Part shown: piece by piece, positions 56,901 through 64,000 of the stretch
Layout: every line of letters starts with the position of its first letter
How positions within the stretch are numbered: position 1 is the stretch's first letter
Assembly (NCBI RefSeq): GCF_013248905.1
Contig: NZ_JABRVS010000001.1
Location: 620,001 to 684,000, forward strand
Reading direction: 5' to 3'
From: Shewanella sp. VB17
GTDB taxonomy: Bacteria > Pseudomonadota > Gammaproteobacteria > Enterobacterales > Shewanellaceae
Length of the DNA: 64,000 nucleotides
The notes under the pieces: generated by a model
What the model was told of the DNA's origin: nothing
Databases searched by the model: none
Seen by the model: only the letters and a program-made list of their open reading frames with translations
Made by a program: the position numbers and the translations under genes

Positions 56901-58394
56901 TTAGAGCAGAAATTCTGCCACCGTATCGAAGAATGTATCGAGCAATGTCTGTTGTTCATCAGAGGTCAATTGCTTGTCATTTAACTCAAGGGACACTTGC
57001 AAAAAATCGCCGTAGTCCAGTAAGCGCAAGTAGATAGAGGGAAGTAAAATAGGCCATAATTCACCGGACGAACGCGTCACTTTTGGGGGCCATAAGGAGT
57101 CCGTTTGCTGGCTGGCTGCGCCGGGCTGACGAATAGAGAACATATTGATAGTTGTGGCTACGTGTCTCGGATCCTCTATCCCCTCTCCTTCTCCATGGAG
57201 TGGATGTCGAAGGAGCGTGGGTAACCTGAGTGTGAGTGAACTGTGGTACTCAACTTCATTAGATTTTAACATTGCATTAAAATTAATCTTCTCGGGTACG
57301 GATATCTCAACCAGATCACTGCATACCAGGTAGCCAATAATAGGAGCTAGGGCGGGTGTGATCCGCAGGTCACCAATACATCTGACCGGGAAACGGTCAA
57401 TACCGGACCAGCGTGCCAGGGTAATACCAAAAGCGGTGAGTAGGACATTATAAAGAGATGTCTTTTGTTCAATAGCATAGGTGTTTATTTTACGCAGTAC
57501 CTTGTTGTCGAATGAAAATTGGTAGTCAATCTTTACGCCTGGGCACCAGCTGAGTACCTGTTTACTCTCAGGAGCCACTAACGCTGATTGTTGCTGTAAA
57601 CGTTGGGCCCAATAATCCAGTATTGGCTGGCGTTTTGCCTCGCTGAGGTATGTTCGCTCCCATGCCGCATAATCGGTGAATTGTACGGCGGGTGGCAGAG
57701 AAACCGGGGGCTCGCTTGATATCAGCTTATCTAGCTCGGCGATAATCAGCATTAATGAAGCTGCATCGACAATAATATGGTGAAAAACAAACAACAGCAG
57801 GAAATTATTTGCTGAAATGCTGATTATTTTGGCTCGAATGAGCCACTTTCCATCAAGTGGTAGCTGTTCCTCTGAAAAAGCTGCCGCGAGTTTCTTTAAT
57901 TCACTATCATCTTCTATATTCGAGTTGACAGGTTTATAGCTTACCTGTTCAATTGGAAATGTTTCGGGTGGATTAAGGACAACTTGCAAGTGACCTTGTT
58001 GCTCTTTAAATGAGGTGCGTAGAGTGTCGTGCCGGGTAATAAGTTGTTGGATAGCGGCTTCAAGGCGATTATAGCTGGTGTTCTGATATAGTTTGACCAT
58101 AGGCAATCTTTCCTGATTTAACTGCCTTTGCGGTAGGCCATACCAGTTCCACCAAATTTCCTGTAGAACGGACGGTATCAAACTCGTCGACTTTTCGAGT
58201 TTAACCGATTTTTTTAGCCCTGCTGCCTGAGCGGACAAGTAAGCCATAATAGCTTCACGGTGCGTACTCAAAATCTCCCGGTTTGTAGGTGTGAGTGCAC
58301 CCTTAGGTGCACGATAAGTCAGTGCACCATCAGCCAGGCTAAGGGCTATGCCCTTGCTCTGAAAATCTGCAAGTAATAAGGGAATGGTTTGCAT
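56901..58394 (-). CDS. Stand-alone condensation domain with N-terminal TubC-type docking domain
   Basis: 497 aa. Residues 1-60 form a TubC_N-like docking domain (LLADFQSKGIALSLADG, LTPTNREILSTHREAIMAYL). The rest is an NRPS condensation domain: RHDTLRTSF, HHIIVDA (the HHxxxD active site, with Ala for the usual Gly), FTDYAAWERTYL and a latch region near IGYLVCSDLVEI. There is no adenylation or carrier domain. In enacyloxin biosynthesis a comparable free C domain joins the finished polyketide, held on a separate PCP, to a hydroxycyclohexane acid, and the partners recognise each other through such an N-terminal docking domain. Here the KS°-PCP protein on the same strand ends in a short acidic tail of the right kind. 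It is 20 nt from the CoA-transferase gene, with GAAGGAAG before its ATG. I am confident of the domain; the release role is inferred from context. Confidence 0.92.
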   Translation of the reverse strand: MQTIPLLLADFQSKGIALSLADGALTYRAPKGALTPTNREILSTHREAIMAYLSAQAAGLKKSVKLEKSTSLIPSVLQEIWWNWYGLPQRQLNQERLPMVKLYQNTSYNRLEAAIQQLITRHDTLRTSFKEQQGHLQVVLNPPETFPIEQVSYKPVNSNIEDDSELKKLAAAFSEEQLPLDGKWLIRAKIISISANNFLLLFVFHHIIVDAASLMLIIAELDKLISSEPPVSLPPAVQFTDYAAWERTYLSEAKRQPILDYWAQRLQQQSALVAPESKQVLSWCPGVKIDYQFSFDNKVLRKINTYAIEQKTSLYNVLLTAFGITLARWSGIDRFPVRCIGDLRITPALAPIIGYLVCSDLVEISVPEKINFNAMLKSNEVEYHSSLTLRLPTLLRHPLHGEGEGIEDPRHVATTINMFSIRQPGAASQQTDSLWPPKVTRSSGELWPILLPSIYLRLLDYGDFLQVSLELNDKQLTSDEQQTLLDTFFDTVAEFLL

Positions 58395-58414
58395 TAGTAT
58401 GCGCTTCCTTCGCG

Positions 58415-59644
58415 TTAGGGGGTGTCACAATTAGTAGGGGCTTCGTATAAAACGCCATCTCTTATCATCTCATTAATCTCAGAGTCTGAGTAGCCGAGGT
58501 TAGAGGCGATTTCATTATTGTGTTGACCAAGATCAGGGGCTATGTCCAGAGGCTGTGATTCAACATGGGAAAAGTTGAATGGTACGTTTGGCATAAGAAT
58601 GGGTCCTAATACCGGGTGATCTTGTTTTATAAGCATATTCCGTGACTGGATTTGAGGATCTGACAAGGCCTGAGCTATGGTTTGTACCGGAGCATTAGCA
58701 ACGCCCGCCTGATCGAGTGCTTCTTGGCAGCTTTTGACGCTGCGCATTTTGGTCCATTCTTTAACTAAGGCAACCGCCTCTTGGCTGTGTGCATTGCGAT
58801 TGGCGGCAGTCTGAAAGCGAGTGTCGTTGGCGAGTTGTTCTCCACCAATTAATTGAGCGAGTTTCCCCCATACGTCATTTACTTGTGCAGCGATAACCAA
58901 GGCGCCATCTGTTGCAGGAAATACGCCATATACAGTAGATTGCGGGAGATTATGACCACTGCGTTGTATTACGTCAGTGCCGTCACTGAGAGTATGAAAT
59001 TGAACCGCAAAATCATGCATAGAGACCATGCAATCGTATAAAGCAATATCAATATGTTGACCTACACCTGTGTTATGGCGGCTAAAAAGGGCTGCACAAA
59101 CGGCCGCAACACCATGAGCGCCCGCGTACATATCAGCTACGGGCATGCGCATCAGTGGTGGGATATCGTCTGGCTGACCTATCAAGTCCATAGCCCCACT
59201 CTTTGCCTCTGCGATCAAACCAAAGCCGGCACGATCTGAATCCGGGCCTGTTTGACCATAGGCTGAGACTGAGCAATACACCAATTTGGGATTTTCTTTG
59301 GCTAAATCTTCGTAGCCTAAACCTAGTCTATTCAAAGCACCTGGCCGATAGTTCTCTACAAATACATCGGCCTCACTTGCCAGTTTTTTCATCAATTCGA
59401 GACCTCGCGGGTCTTTTACATTGACACACAAACCTTTCTTCCCCATGTTTTGTTGCAGAAAATAGCCACTTTCTCCTTTGATGAAGTAGGGGTGACTTCG
59501 TCCTGCATCTCCGGTTATTGGCCGCTCAACTTTTATGACATCTGCACCAAGTGCTGCTAGGCAACGTGAAACGTAAGGACCCGCCAGAAAGTGGCTATAA
59601 TCGATGACACGAATGCCTTTAAGTAATGGAGGTTGTTTTAACAC
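58415..59644 (-). CDS. Type III CoA-transferase (CaiB/BaiF family)
   Basis: 409 aa from the GTG at 59644. Upstream in-frame ATG 59719 would overlap the previous gene by 47 nt and add a tail not seen in the family. Family features are GIRVIDYSHFLAGPYVSRCLAALGAD with KVERP after it, FVENYRPGALNRLGLGYEDL, and the catalytic Asp in MPVADMYAG. The length is normal. These enzymes move CoA between carboxylic acids. In this locus it could activate, or release from CoA, the cyclohexane acid made by the shikimate-type enzymes, or a starter acid. It lies between the carrier-protein gene (28-nt gap) and the condensation gene (20-nt gap), so one operon is likely. Substrate unknown. Confidence 0.92.
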   Translation of the reverse strand: MLKQPPLLKGIRVIDYSHFLAGPYVSRCLAALGADVIKVERPITGDAGRSHPYFIKGESGYFLQQNMGKKGLCVNVKDPRGLELMKKLASEADVFVENYRPGALNRLGLGYEDLAKENPKLVYCSVSAYGQTGPDSDRAGFGLIAEAKSGAMDLIGQPDDIPPLMRMPVADMYAGAHGVAAVCAALFSRHNTGVGQHIDIALYDCMVSMHDFAVQFHTLSDGTDVIQRSGHNLPQSTVYGVFPATDGALVIAAQVNDVWGKLAQLIGGEQLANDTRFQTAANRNAHSQEAVALVKEWTKMRSVKSCQEALDQAGVANAPVQTIAQALSDPQIQSRNMLIKQDHPVLGPILMPNVPFNFSHVESQPLDIAPDLGQHNNEIASNLGYSDSEINEMIRDGVLYEAPTNCDTP

Positions 59645-59652
59645 TAGATATT

Positions 59653-59657
59653 TCCTT
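59653..59657 (-). promoter_or_regulatory. Ribosome binding site that decides the CoA-transferase start
   Basis: AAGGA on the minus strand, 8 nt before GTG 59644. This supports the short form of the protein. Confidence 0.55.
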
Positions 59658-59672
59658 ATAGGTTGGGGGGGA

Positions 59673-61391
59673 TTAAAGGATGATGCCTTCTTCATATTCT
59701 TGATATGTAGAGGTATCATCTGTTGCTGACAGTGCCATCATGAACATGAGTTTTTCACTCATTTTAGCCACCGTCGGTGCTTCATAGAGGTAATTTAACG
59801 GCAGATCTATATCCATGGCGTCACGTAGCAGTGACATCATGTGCATGCCTAAATGTGAGTCACCACCTATTTCAAAAAAATTCTGGTGCCGACTAATTTG
59901 CGTTGAGCCGAGCAACTCTTTCCAGATATTGAGTAATATCGTTTCAATGGATTCTGTGGTCATGTGGTGTAAGGCTTGTTCCCCAAGCTCACCGTTTAAG
60001 CACTGAGCGTCAGTCGCTGTTGTTGGTTGTTGAGGCGGTTGATAAAATGGGTAGCCGGGCAAATTGACTCTGTTAGGAGACTTGCCCTGATACAGCGACT
60101 TCCAGGGAATAATTCCTCCTTGTGTCCAATACAATGCCAGATCGTTGAAATTCCCTTCTATCAATAAAGCCTTAATCATGGATTCTCCACTGCTTCCAGA
60201 CAATAAGCTTTGTAATTGGGAATTGCTCTTAATATCACCGCGATGGAGAGAGATAGGCGTAATGGATTGTGCTAGTTTTAGAGTCTGTTGTGCCTGCGCA
60301 GTTGCGTGACCCTCGTTGAGGAGGTATTGGGCGAGACCAAGCGATAAATGTTCAAAATTATTTACCACCATGGCGAGACGATAGTTCATCTCTTCACGGC
60401 AAAATTGTAAAGTGTAAGCAAGATCTGTGAGGCTGTAATTGTGGTCGGATTTAACACTGCTGGTGTTATGTTCACTTGGCTTTTGGATATGGCTCAGCAA
60501 TTGAGATGCAATGAGTAATAAGGCATCGGGAGAATTGGCTGATAACACAATTATTTCGTGAGATTTTTCTTGCGAAATATATTCTGAGTCAATTGTTGAG
60601 ACCGGGGGAGAGGAAATTTCTAAAGCCGATATACAAGTCTTGTTTTTATCATCTTGATACGTTTTAAGAATAGCGAGAATATTATTTTTATGGCTAATGG
60701 CTTGTGGTAGCTTTTTTAAAAGCACAGCCCAAGGTTTATGAGCATAAGAATTTTTCAATGCTTGCTCTTGTTCATTTCCTTTTGTCGTTTTTATAATCGA
60801 CGGTAAGGTTATCCCTATAACAATGGCTAACTGACAGTCATCATTTAGCAGACTTTGATAAGCAATAGGGCCAGCGTTTATCGAGACGGTAGATTTATTA
60901 TCAGTGATGACTTTTGAAGGGGAGAGATCTAAAAAACGGATAATATGGTTTGTGATTTTATTTCCTTGTAGCTGATAACTATGATTATTGGTTAAGTTGT
61001 CATCAGAGTGCATTTCCAAAGAGAATTTTTGTGTAGGGCTTAAATATATCCCCACACGAATATCGTTATTATCTTTTAGATTTTTTCGTGTGAGCCCCGC
61101 TGCTTCTAATAAGTGCCAAGTTGTTTCTAGATACCTTCTTATATCATTGTCGATGAGTACCGGTGACTGACATTCACGAGCGAAAAAATTGGGGTCGATA
61201 GGATGAGTTGATAGGGTTTCATCGGATATAGTATAAATGTTAAGTGTCGAATTTGATAATGAATCACTTACAGTGGAGTTGATGTCAAGAGATAAATCAC
61301 TTTTATTTATAAGTAATTGACCGTGGTGAACAGCTGAAACGATAGCAATATCGTCATAGTTAAATGTGGTGTTCTTCCTTGAGGTTGTCAT
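59673..61391 (-). CDS. Decayed ketosynthase fused to a peptidyl carrier protein (KS°-PCP)
   Basis: 572 aa. Residues 1-260 can be followed along a KS (DIAIVSA; FFARECQ; RRYLETTWHLLEAAGLTRKNL; AVLLKKLPQAI), but the Cys motif is gone (SKVITDNKSTVSINA where VDTACSSS should be) and the whole HGTGT to NxGH part is missing, so it has no KS activity. Residues about 280-440 are a KS-flanking domain closely resembling the end of the terminal KS0 protein (LAYTLQFCREEMNYRLAMVV; VNLPGYPFYQ). Residues 490-555 are a carrier domain with FFEIGGDSHLG (Ser for phosphopantetheine). The C-terminus EYEEGIIL is acidic and hydrophobic, like the short linear motifs that bind TubC-type docking domains. Likely role: accept the chain from KS0 and present it to the free C domain. 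It is more AT-rich than the PKS genes. It probably arose from a former KS-PCP module. Confidence 0.88.
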   Translation of the reverse strand: MTTSRKNTTFNYDDIAIVSAVHHGQLLINKSDLSLDINSTVSDSLSNSTLNIYTISDETLSTHPIDPNFFARECQSPVLIDNDIRRYLETTWHLLEAAGLTRKNLKDNNDIRVGIYLSPTQKFSLEMHSDDNLTNNHSYQLQGNKITNHIIRFLDLSPSKVITDNKSTVSINAGPIAYQSLLNDDCQLAIVIGITLPSIIKTTKGNEQEQALKNSYAHKPWAVLLKKLPQAISHKNNILAILKTYQDDKNKTCISALEISSPPVSTIDSEYISQEKSHEIIVLSANSPDALLLIASQLLSHIQKPSEHNTSSVKSDHNYSLTDLAYTLQFCREEMNYRLAMVVNNFEHLSLGLAQYLLNEGHATAQAQQTLKLAQSITPISLHRGDIKSNSQLQSLLSGSSGESMIKALLIEGNFNDLALYWTQGGIIPWKSLYQGKSPNRVNLPGYPFYQPPQQPTTATDAQCLNGELGEQALHHMTTESIETILLNIWKELLGSTQISRHQNFFEIGGDSHLGMHMMSLLRDAMDIDLPLNYLYEAPTVAKMSEKLMFMMALSATDDTSTYQEYEEGIIL

Positions 61392-61462
61392 ATTTACTCT
61401 TCTTAATTTAAACCTTAGGTAATTATTAGAGCTACATTCATTTTACTTTAAATAATCTCGGG

Positions 61463-61481
61463 TTTGATTTAATAAATCAAA
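61463..61481. promoter_or_regulatory. 19-bp palindrome upstream of the KS°-PCP operon, possible operator
   Basis: TTTGATTTA-A-TAAATCAAA: two perfect 9-nt arms around one base, 72 nt before the KS°-PCP start. On the minus strand TTGATT within it could serve as a -35 box, with GATTAT 17 nt on as a poor -10. No regulator gene is in the window to pair it with. Confidence 0.35.
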
Positions 61482-61585
61482 GGAATGAAGCTTACTAGGA
61501 AATATTTTTAGTATTTAATAATGAAACTTTGTTTTTGACTTTTATGTTGGTCAGTATTGTCATATTAAATCTCTTTACGTGAATC

Positions 61586-62023
61586 TCATAGGTTGGTTCT
61601 TAAGGAGCTGTAACCCTTTAAATATAATGGATTATCCATTATTAGTAATGCTTTTTCAGTCTGCGGTGCAAAAAGAGTCTGCTCACCTCTATCTGGATGG
61701 GCTCTACAAGGAAACTTACTGAAGTATCGACACCATTTCCTTAGCTGAGCTTTTATTTTATATTCACGTTCTGATTTCAGTACTTTTAGGAGCTCAAGTA
61801 ACCATTCTTTAGTAGCCTGCTCGGTAAGTAGGCAAAGGAGTTGAGTCAATTCTGGTTTTCGTAGTTTATTATGAAATGACTTATAACTACTCCCTTTACC
61901 ATGTTCAATGCATAAACTCTTATATATACCTGTTAAATTTATGTTTGACCTTGTTTCCAAGGTATTGAACAGTGTAAAGGCCTGCTCTATTGGTGAGATA
62001 TTTCGCACGAGATTTTTGATCAT
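61586..62023 (-). pseudogene. Probable transposase remnant (IS4-type N-terminus), 145 aa
   Basis: The protein contains SPIEQAFTLF, GSSYKSFHNKLRKPELTQLL and LTEQATKEWLLELLK. This pattern of a short helical DNA-binding N-terminus with a FHNQLRKPEF-like segment is seen at the start of some IS4-family transposases in gammaproteobacteria. No DDE catalytic part follows, and the last ~60 residues look unrelated, so I read it as a truncated, inactive copy. No inverted repeats or target duplications are obvious around it. It lies between the release operon and the MATE gene, and may mark an insertion that joined them. It could also be an uncharacterised small protein. Confidence 0.4.
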
Positions 62024-62220
62024 AAAATGAGTGCAACTTCCTGTTTTTAATAAAAAACTATTTAATAATCTCTCAACTTACTCTAATCATGGCTTATTTT
62101 TAATTGTATCATGCCAAAATCTAATCGATGTGAATAGAGTCTTGATTTATCATGTTCTAAATTTGATATTTTTTGTAGCATTGCTACCTCTGATGAAGGG
62201 CCTTAAGCGCAGTACCACAC

Positions 62221-62247
62221 ATTTAAGTGTTGTAACAACGCTTAAAT
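62221..62247 (-). terminator. 27-bp palindrome just after the MATE gene, possible terminator or binding site
   Basis: ATTTAAGTGTTGT and ACAACGCTTAAAT flank a single A (12 of 13 pairs, the other G-T). It starts 9 nt after the MATE stop on the minus strand. A 13-bp stem is long, but there is no T run after it, so ordinary rho-independent termination is doubtful. The rest of 62024-62256 is AT-rich and I see no gene in it. Confidence 0.35.
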
Positions 62248-62256
62248 ATCTTCGGT

Positions 62257-63654
62257 TTACATTTCCTTCGCTTCTTGAAACCCAATAAAGGATGTCATAT
62301 TTCTACATAGTTTAATCCAGCGAAGATATAAGCAGATACATACAAGTGCAATAGTTATAATATGAGCAAGGGTAATTCCAATCAATCCACCGTTGTATGT
62401 AAATCCCATAAGGTATGCAAGTGGCACACCAATTGGCCAAGCGATAATGATACTAACCTTCATTGGGAATTTAGTGTCATGAAGTCCGCGTAATGCACCT
62501 GTTATTATGTTTTTTATTGAATCAAAAATTTGGCCAACAGCAACTAAAATCAATATAATTGATAATGTGTAATACATATTGGTGTTTTCTGATTTATTTT
62601 CTATAAATAGACTAATAAGTGTGTCAGGTATTGTTGTAAATACCACAAGTAAAAAAACAGAATATATTATTCCAATTTTTATATATGCTTGGCCAATACT
62701 TTGGATCTCACTGATGTTTTTTGCTCCAAATTGCTTGCTGATCGAAACAGTTATTGCTTGGGAAAGGCCATATATTGGAATGGCAAACATTAACAGGTAG
62801 CGTGTAACAATTTGTTGCATATTCAGTGCTTCTATACTAATCCAACCTACCATCGTAATGACAAATAAGAAAGAAAACATTTCATTACCTATATGGATTG
62901 AAACTGGTAGTCCGAGCTTAGTAATACTAGCCATTTGTTTACGGATGTTTTTATTCTTTAAATTTAATAATTTATTATCTCGATAATCTGGGTGGCGTAA
63001 AATAAAAGTACCTAATAAAATCACAGCTAACCACGATGAAATTGAGACAGCCCAAGCTAACCCTTCTAATCCTAAAGCAGGGGATCCTAGTTTCCCAAAT
63101 ATGAGGATGTAACTAAGAATTGATGATAGAAATAAGTTGCCAATACTATATGCAAATACAATAATTTGTTTAAATGTTCCCAAAAGTAATTGTATAAATA
63201 CTGATATTAAACCCGCTGCCGGGATTGACCATAAATATATATGAAAATATAGAGCACATTGTTGGGCAAGACTTGGAGGTTGGCCAATAGCTAGCATAAT
63301 AGGTTCAATAAAATATAGTGTGCAGATTATCGGAATGCAAAGTAGAAAAGAAATAATGCATCCGGAAATAAAAAGTTGACCAACATGTTCAAGCTGTTGT
63401 TTTTGCCCGATAACTTTTCCTATAAGTGGGCTGAGAGAAGATAACAATCCGAAAATAACCGTGACTAAAATAATTTGTATCACATTGATGAATAAGCCTG
63501 CCGCGAAAGCATTTTCACTTACTCGAGATAACATCAAGTTAGAAATGAAACCGCTGGACATAAATAAAAATTGAGAAATTACCAGAGGAAATGAGAGTTT
63601 TACAGCTTCTTGAAAAACTTTTTTTGAGGTTATGTTATTAGAATTACAGTTCAT
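62257..63654 (-). CDS. MATE family multidrug efflux transporter
   Basis: 465 aa with about twelve hydrophobic segments. The opening SFPLVISQFLFMSSGFISNLMLSRV is cut short here; GFISNLMLSRV and the loop IGKVIGQKQ are typical of the MATE fold, as are the two similar halves and the second-half start GLPVSIHIGNEMFSF. These inner-membrane antiporters expel organic compounds using Na+ or H+. Beside a polyketide locus it may export the product or give self-resistance, but MATE genes are common and the link is only by position. The gene is clearly more AT-rich than the PKS genes, so it may have a different origin. Start ATG at 63654, with AAGGGAAAG about 10 nt upstream. Confidence 0.9.
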   Translation of the reverse strand: MNCNSNNITSKKVFQEAVKLSFPLVISQFLFMSSGFISNLMLSRVSENAFAAGLFINVIQIILVTVIFGLLSSLSPLIGKVIGQKQQLEHVGQLFISGCIISFLLCIPIICTLYFIEPIMLAIGQPPSLAQQCALYFHIYLWSIPAAGLISVFIQLLLGTFKQIIVFAYSIGNLFLSSILSYILIFGKLGSPALGLEGLAWAVSISSWLAVILLGTFILRHPDYRDNKLLNLKNKNIRKQMASITKLGLPVSIHIGNEMFSFLFVITMVGWISIEALNMQQIVTRYLLMFAIPIYGLSQAITVSISKQFGAKNISEIQSIGQAYIKIGIIYSVFLLVVFTTIPDTLISLFIENKSENTNMYYTLSIILILVAVGQIFDSIKNIITGALRGLHDTKFPMKVSIIIAWPIGVPLAYLMGFTYNGGLIGITLAHIITIALVCICLYLRWIKLCRNMTSFIGFQEAKEM

Positions 63655-64000
63655 CTGAATTTATCTTTCCCTTTAATTTCTTATTCTAAAATTAAATTAC
63701 TATAACATGTTACATATCTTTTTTTAATTTATATAAAATTACATTTTACTCGCTGCATGTTACTATATATACAGACATCTGACAACCCCAAATTTGTAAA
63801 TGTTTTGGTTTTACAATTCATTGCGAGTTTCGTGAATATCGGAGCTGAGGTTGGCTGACTAAGAATGCTAAAGGCGATATGGAAGGGCTTTGTTGTACCG
63901 CTCAGTTATTAAGGGATTGGAATTATTGGTACAAGTTAATTATAAGGCTCCATTGCAAAGTAGGCTACTTGAGTCACACTCATTAAAAATAATCTCATCG
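63655..64000. other. 346-nt stretch without a gene at the right edge
   Basis: AT-rich up to about 63830. It holds TAACATGTTA (63703-63712) and a second ATGTTAC near 63757, which could be promoter or operator elements for the minus-strand MATE gene. From about 63890, GGCTTTGTTG and, near 63946, GGCTCCATTGCAAAG resemble the ends of IS5/IS6-type insertion sequences, but no transposase is visible before the window ends. No ORF here looks real. Confidence 0.3.

Noticed and set aside
62031..62288. 85-aa plus-strand ORF rich in Leu and Phe
   Set aside because: Lies across the palindrome and the end of the MATE gene, no ribosome site; the hydrophobic look comes from AT-rich DNA.
1..64000. tRNA, rRNA, CRISPR arrays, origins of replication
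   Set aside because: I looked for clover-leaf arms, rRNA cores and regularly spaced repeats and saw none.

Overview
The window is almost entirely one secondary-metabolite locus. It holds the 3' part and downstream half of a large modular type I polyketide synthase (PKS) on the + strand (left edge to 52453), a three-gene + strand cassette of shikimate-type enzymes (52560-55390), and an oppositely oriented - strand group (63654 down to 55818) with release and tailoring proteins plus a MATE exporter. Codon use, Shine-Dalgarno spacing, the protein families, and a MITE with ATACCAATTGCATTAA ends point to a gammaproteobacterium of mid GC content. The MITE ends look like those of marine Alteromonadales/Vibrionales genomes, but that placement is inference.

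Assembly line, in order. Loading MT-GNAT-ACP and module 1 KS-AT-DH-KR-ACP (3-6860, 5' end outside the window); module 2 KS-AT°-KR-ACP and the front half of module 3, KS-AT° (6853-13566); the back half of module 3, KR-ACP, and module 4 KS-KR-ACP with no AT (13619-18745); module 5 KS-AT°-DH-CMT-KR-ACP (18742-24903); modules 6 KS-AT-KR-ACP and 7 KS-DH-KR-ACP (24900-33711, broken by a 1-nt shift inside the AT); modules 8 KS-AT°-DH-CMT-KR°-ACP and 9 KS-AT°-DH-KR-ACP (33889-45114); module 10 KS-AT°-DH-KR-ACP followed by a terminal non-elongating KS0 (45140-52453). AT° marks an AT that has lost its active site. Only modules 1 and 6 retain AT active-site motifs, and the module 6 AT is frameshifted. 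There is no ER and no thioesterase.

Chain release appears to follow the enacyloxin logic: KS0, then a separate carrier protein (59673-61391, a decayed KS fused to a PCP with an acidic C-terminal tail), then a stand-alone condensation domain carrying an N-terminal TubC-type docking domain (56901-58394). That domain would join the chain to a small nucleophile. The old-yellow-enzyme, TIM-barrel and shikimate-dehydrogenase genes, together with a CoA-transferase and an MDR reductase, look like a route to a shikimate-derived cyclohexane acid, comparable to the dihydroxycyclohexane carboxylate of enacyloxin. By colinearity the chain is a starter plus ten malonate units: alkenes from modules 10, 9, 7, 5 and 1, C-methyls from modules 8 and 5, hydroxyls from modules 6, 4, 3 and 2, and an uncertain keto or alkene at module 8. 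This is inference.

The right end (from about 61392) becomes AT-rich, with a transposase remnant, a MATE transporter and a 346-nt stretch without a gene at the edge. Regulators, halogenases, carbamoyltransferases and a discrete trans-AT are not in this window.
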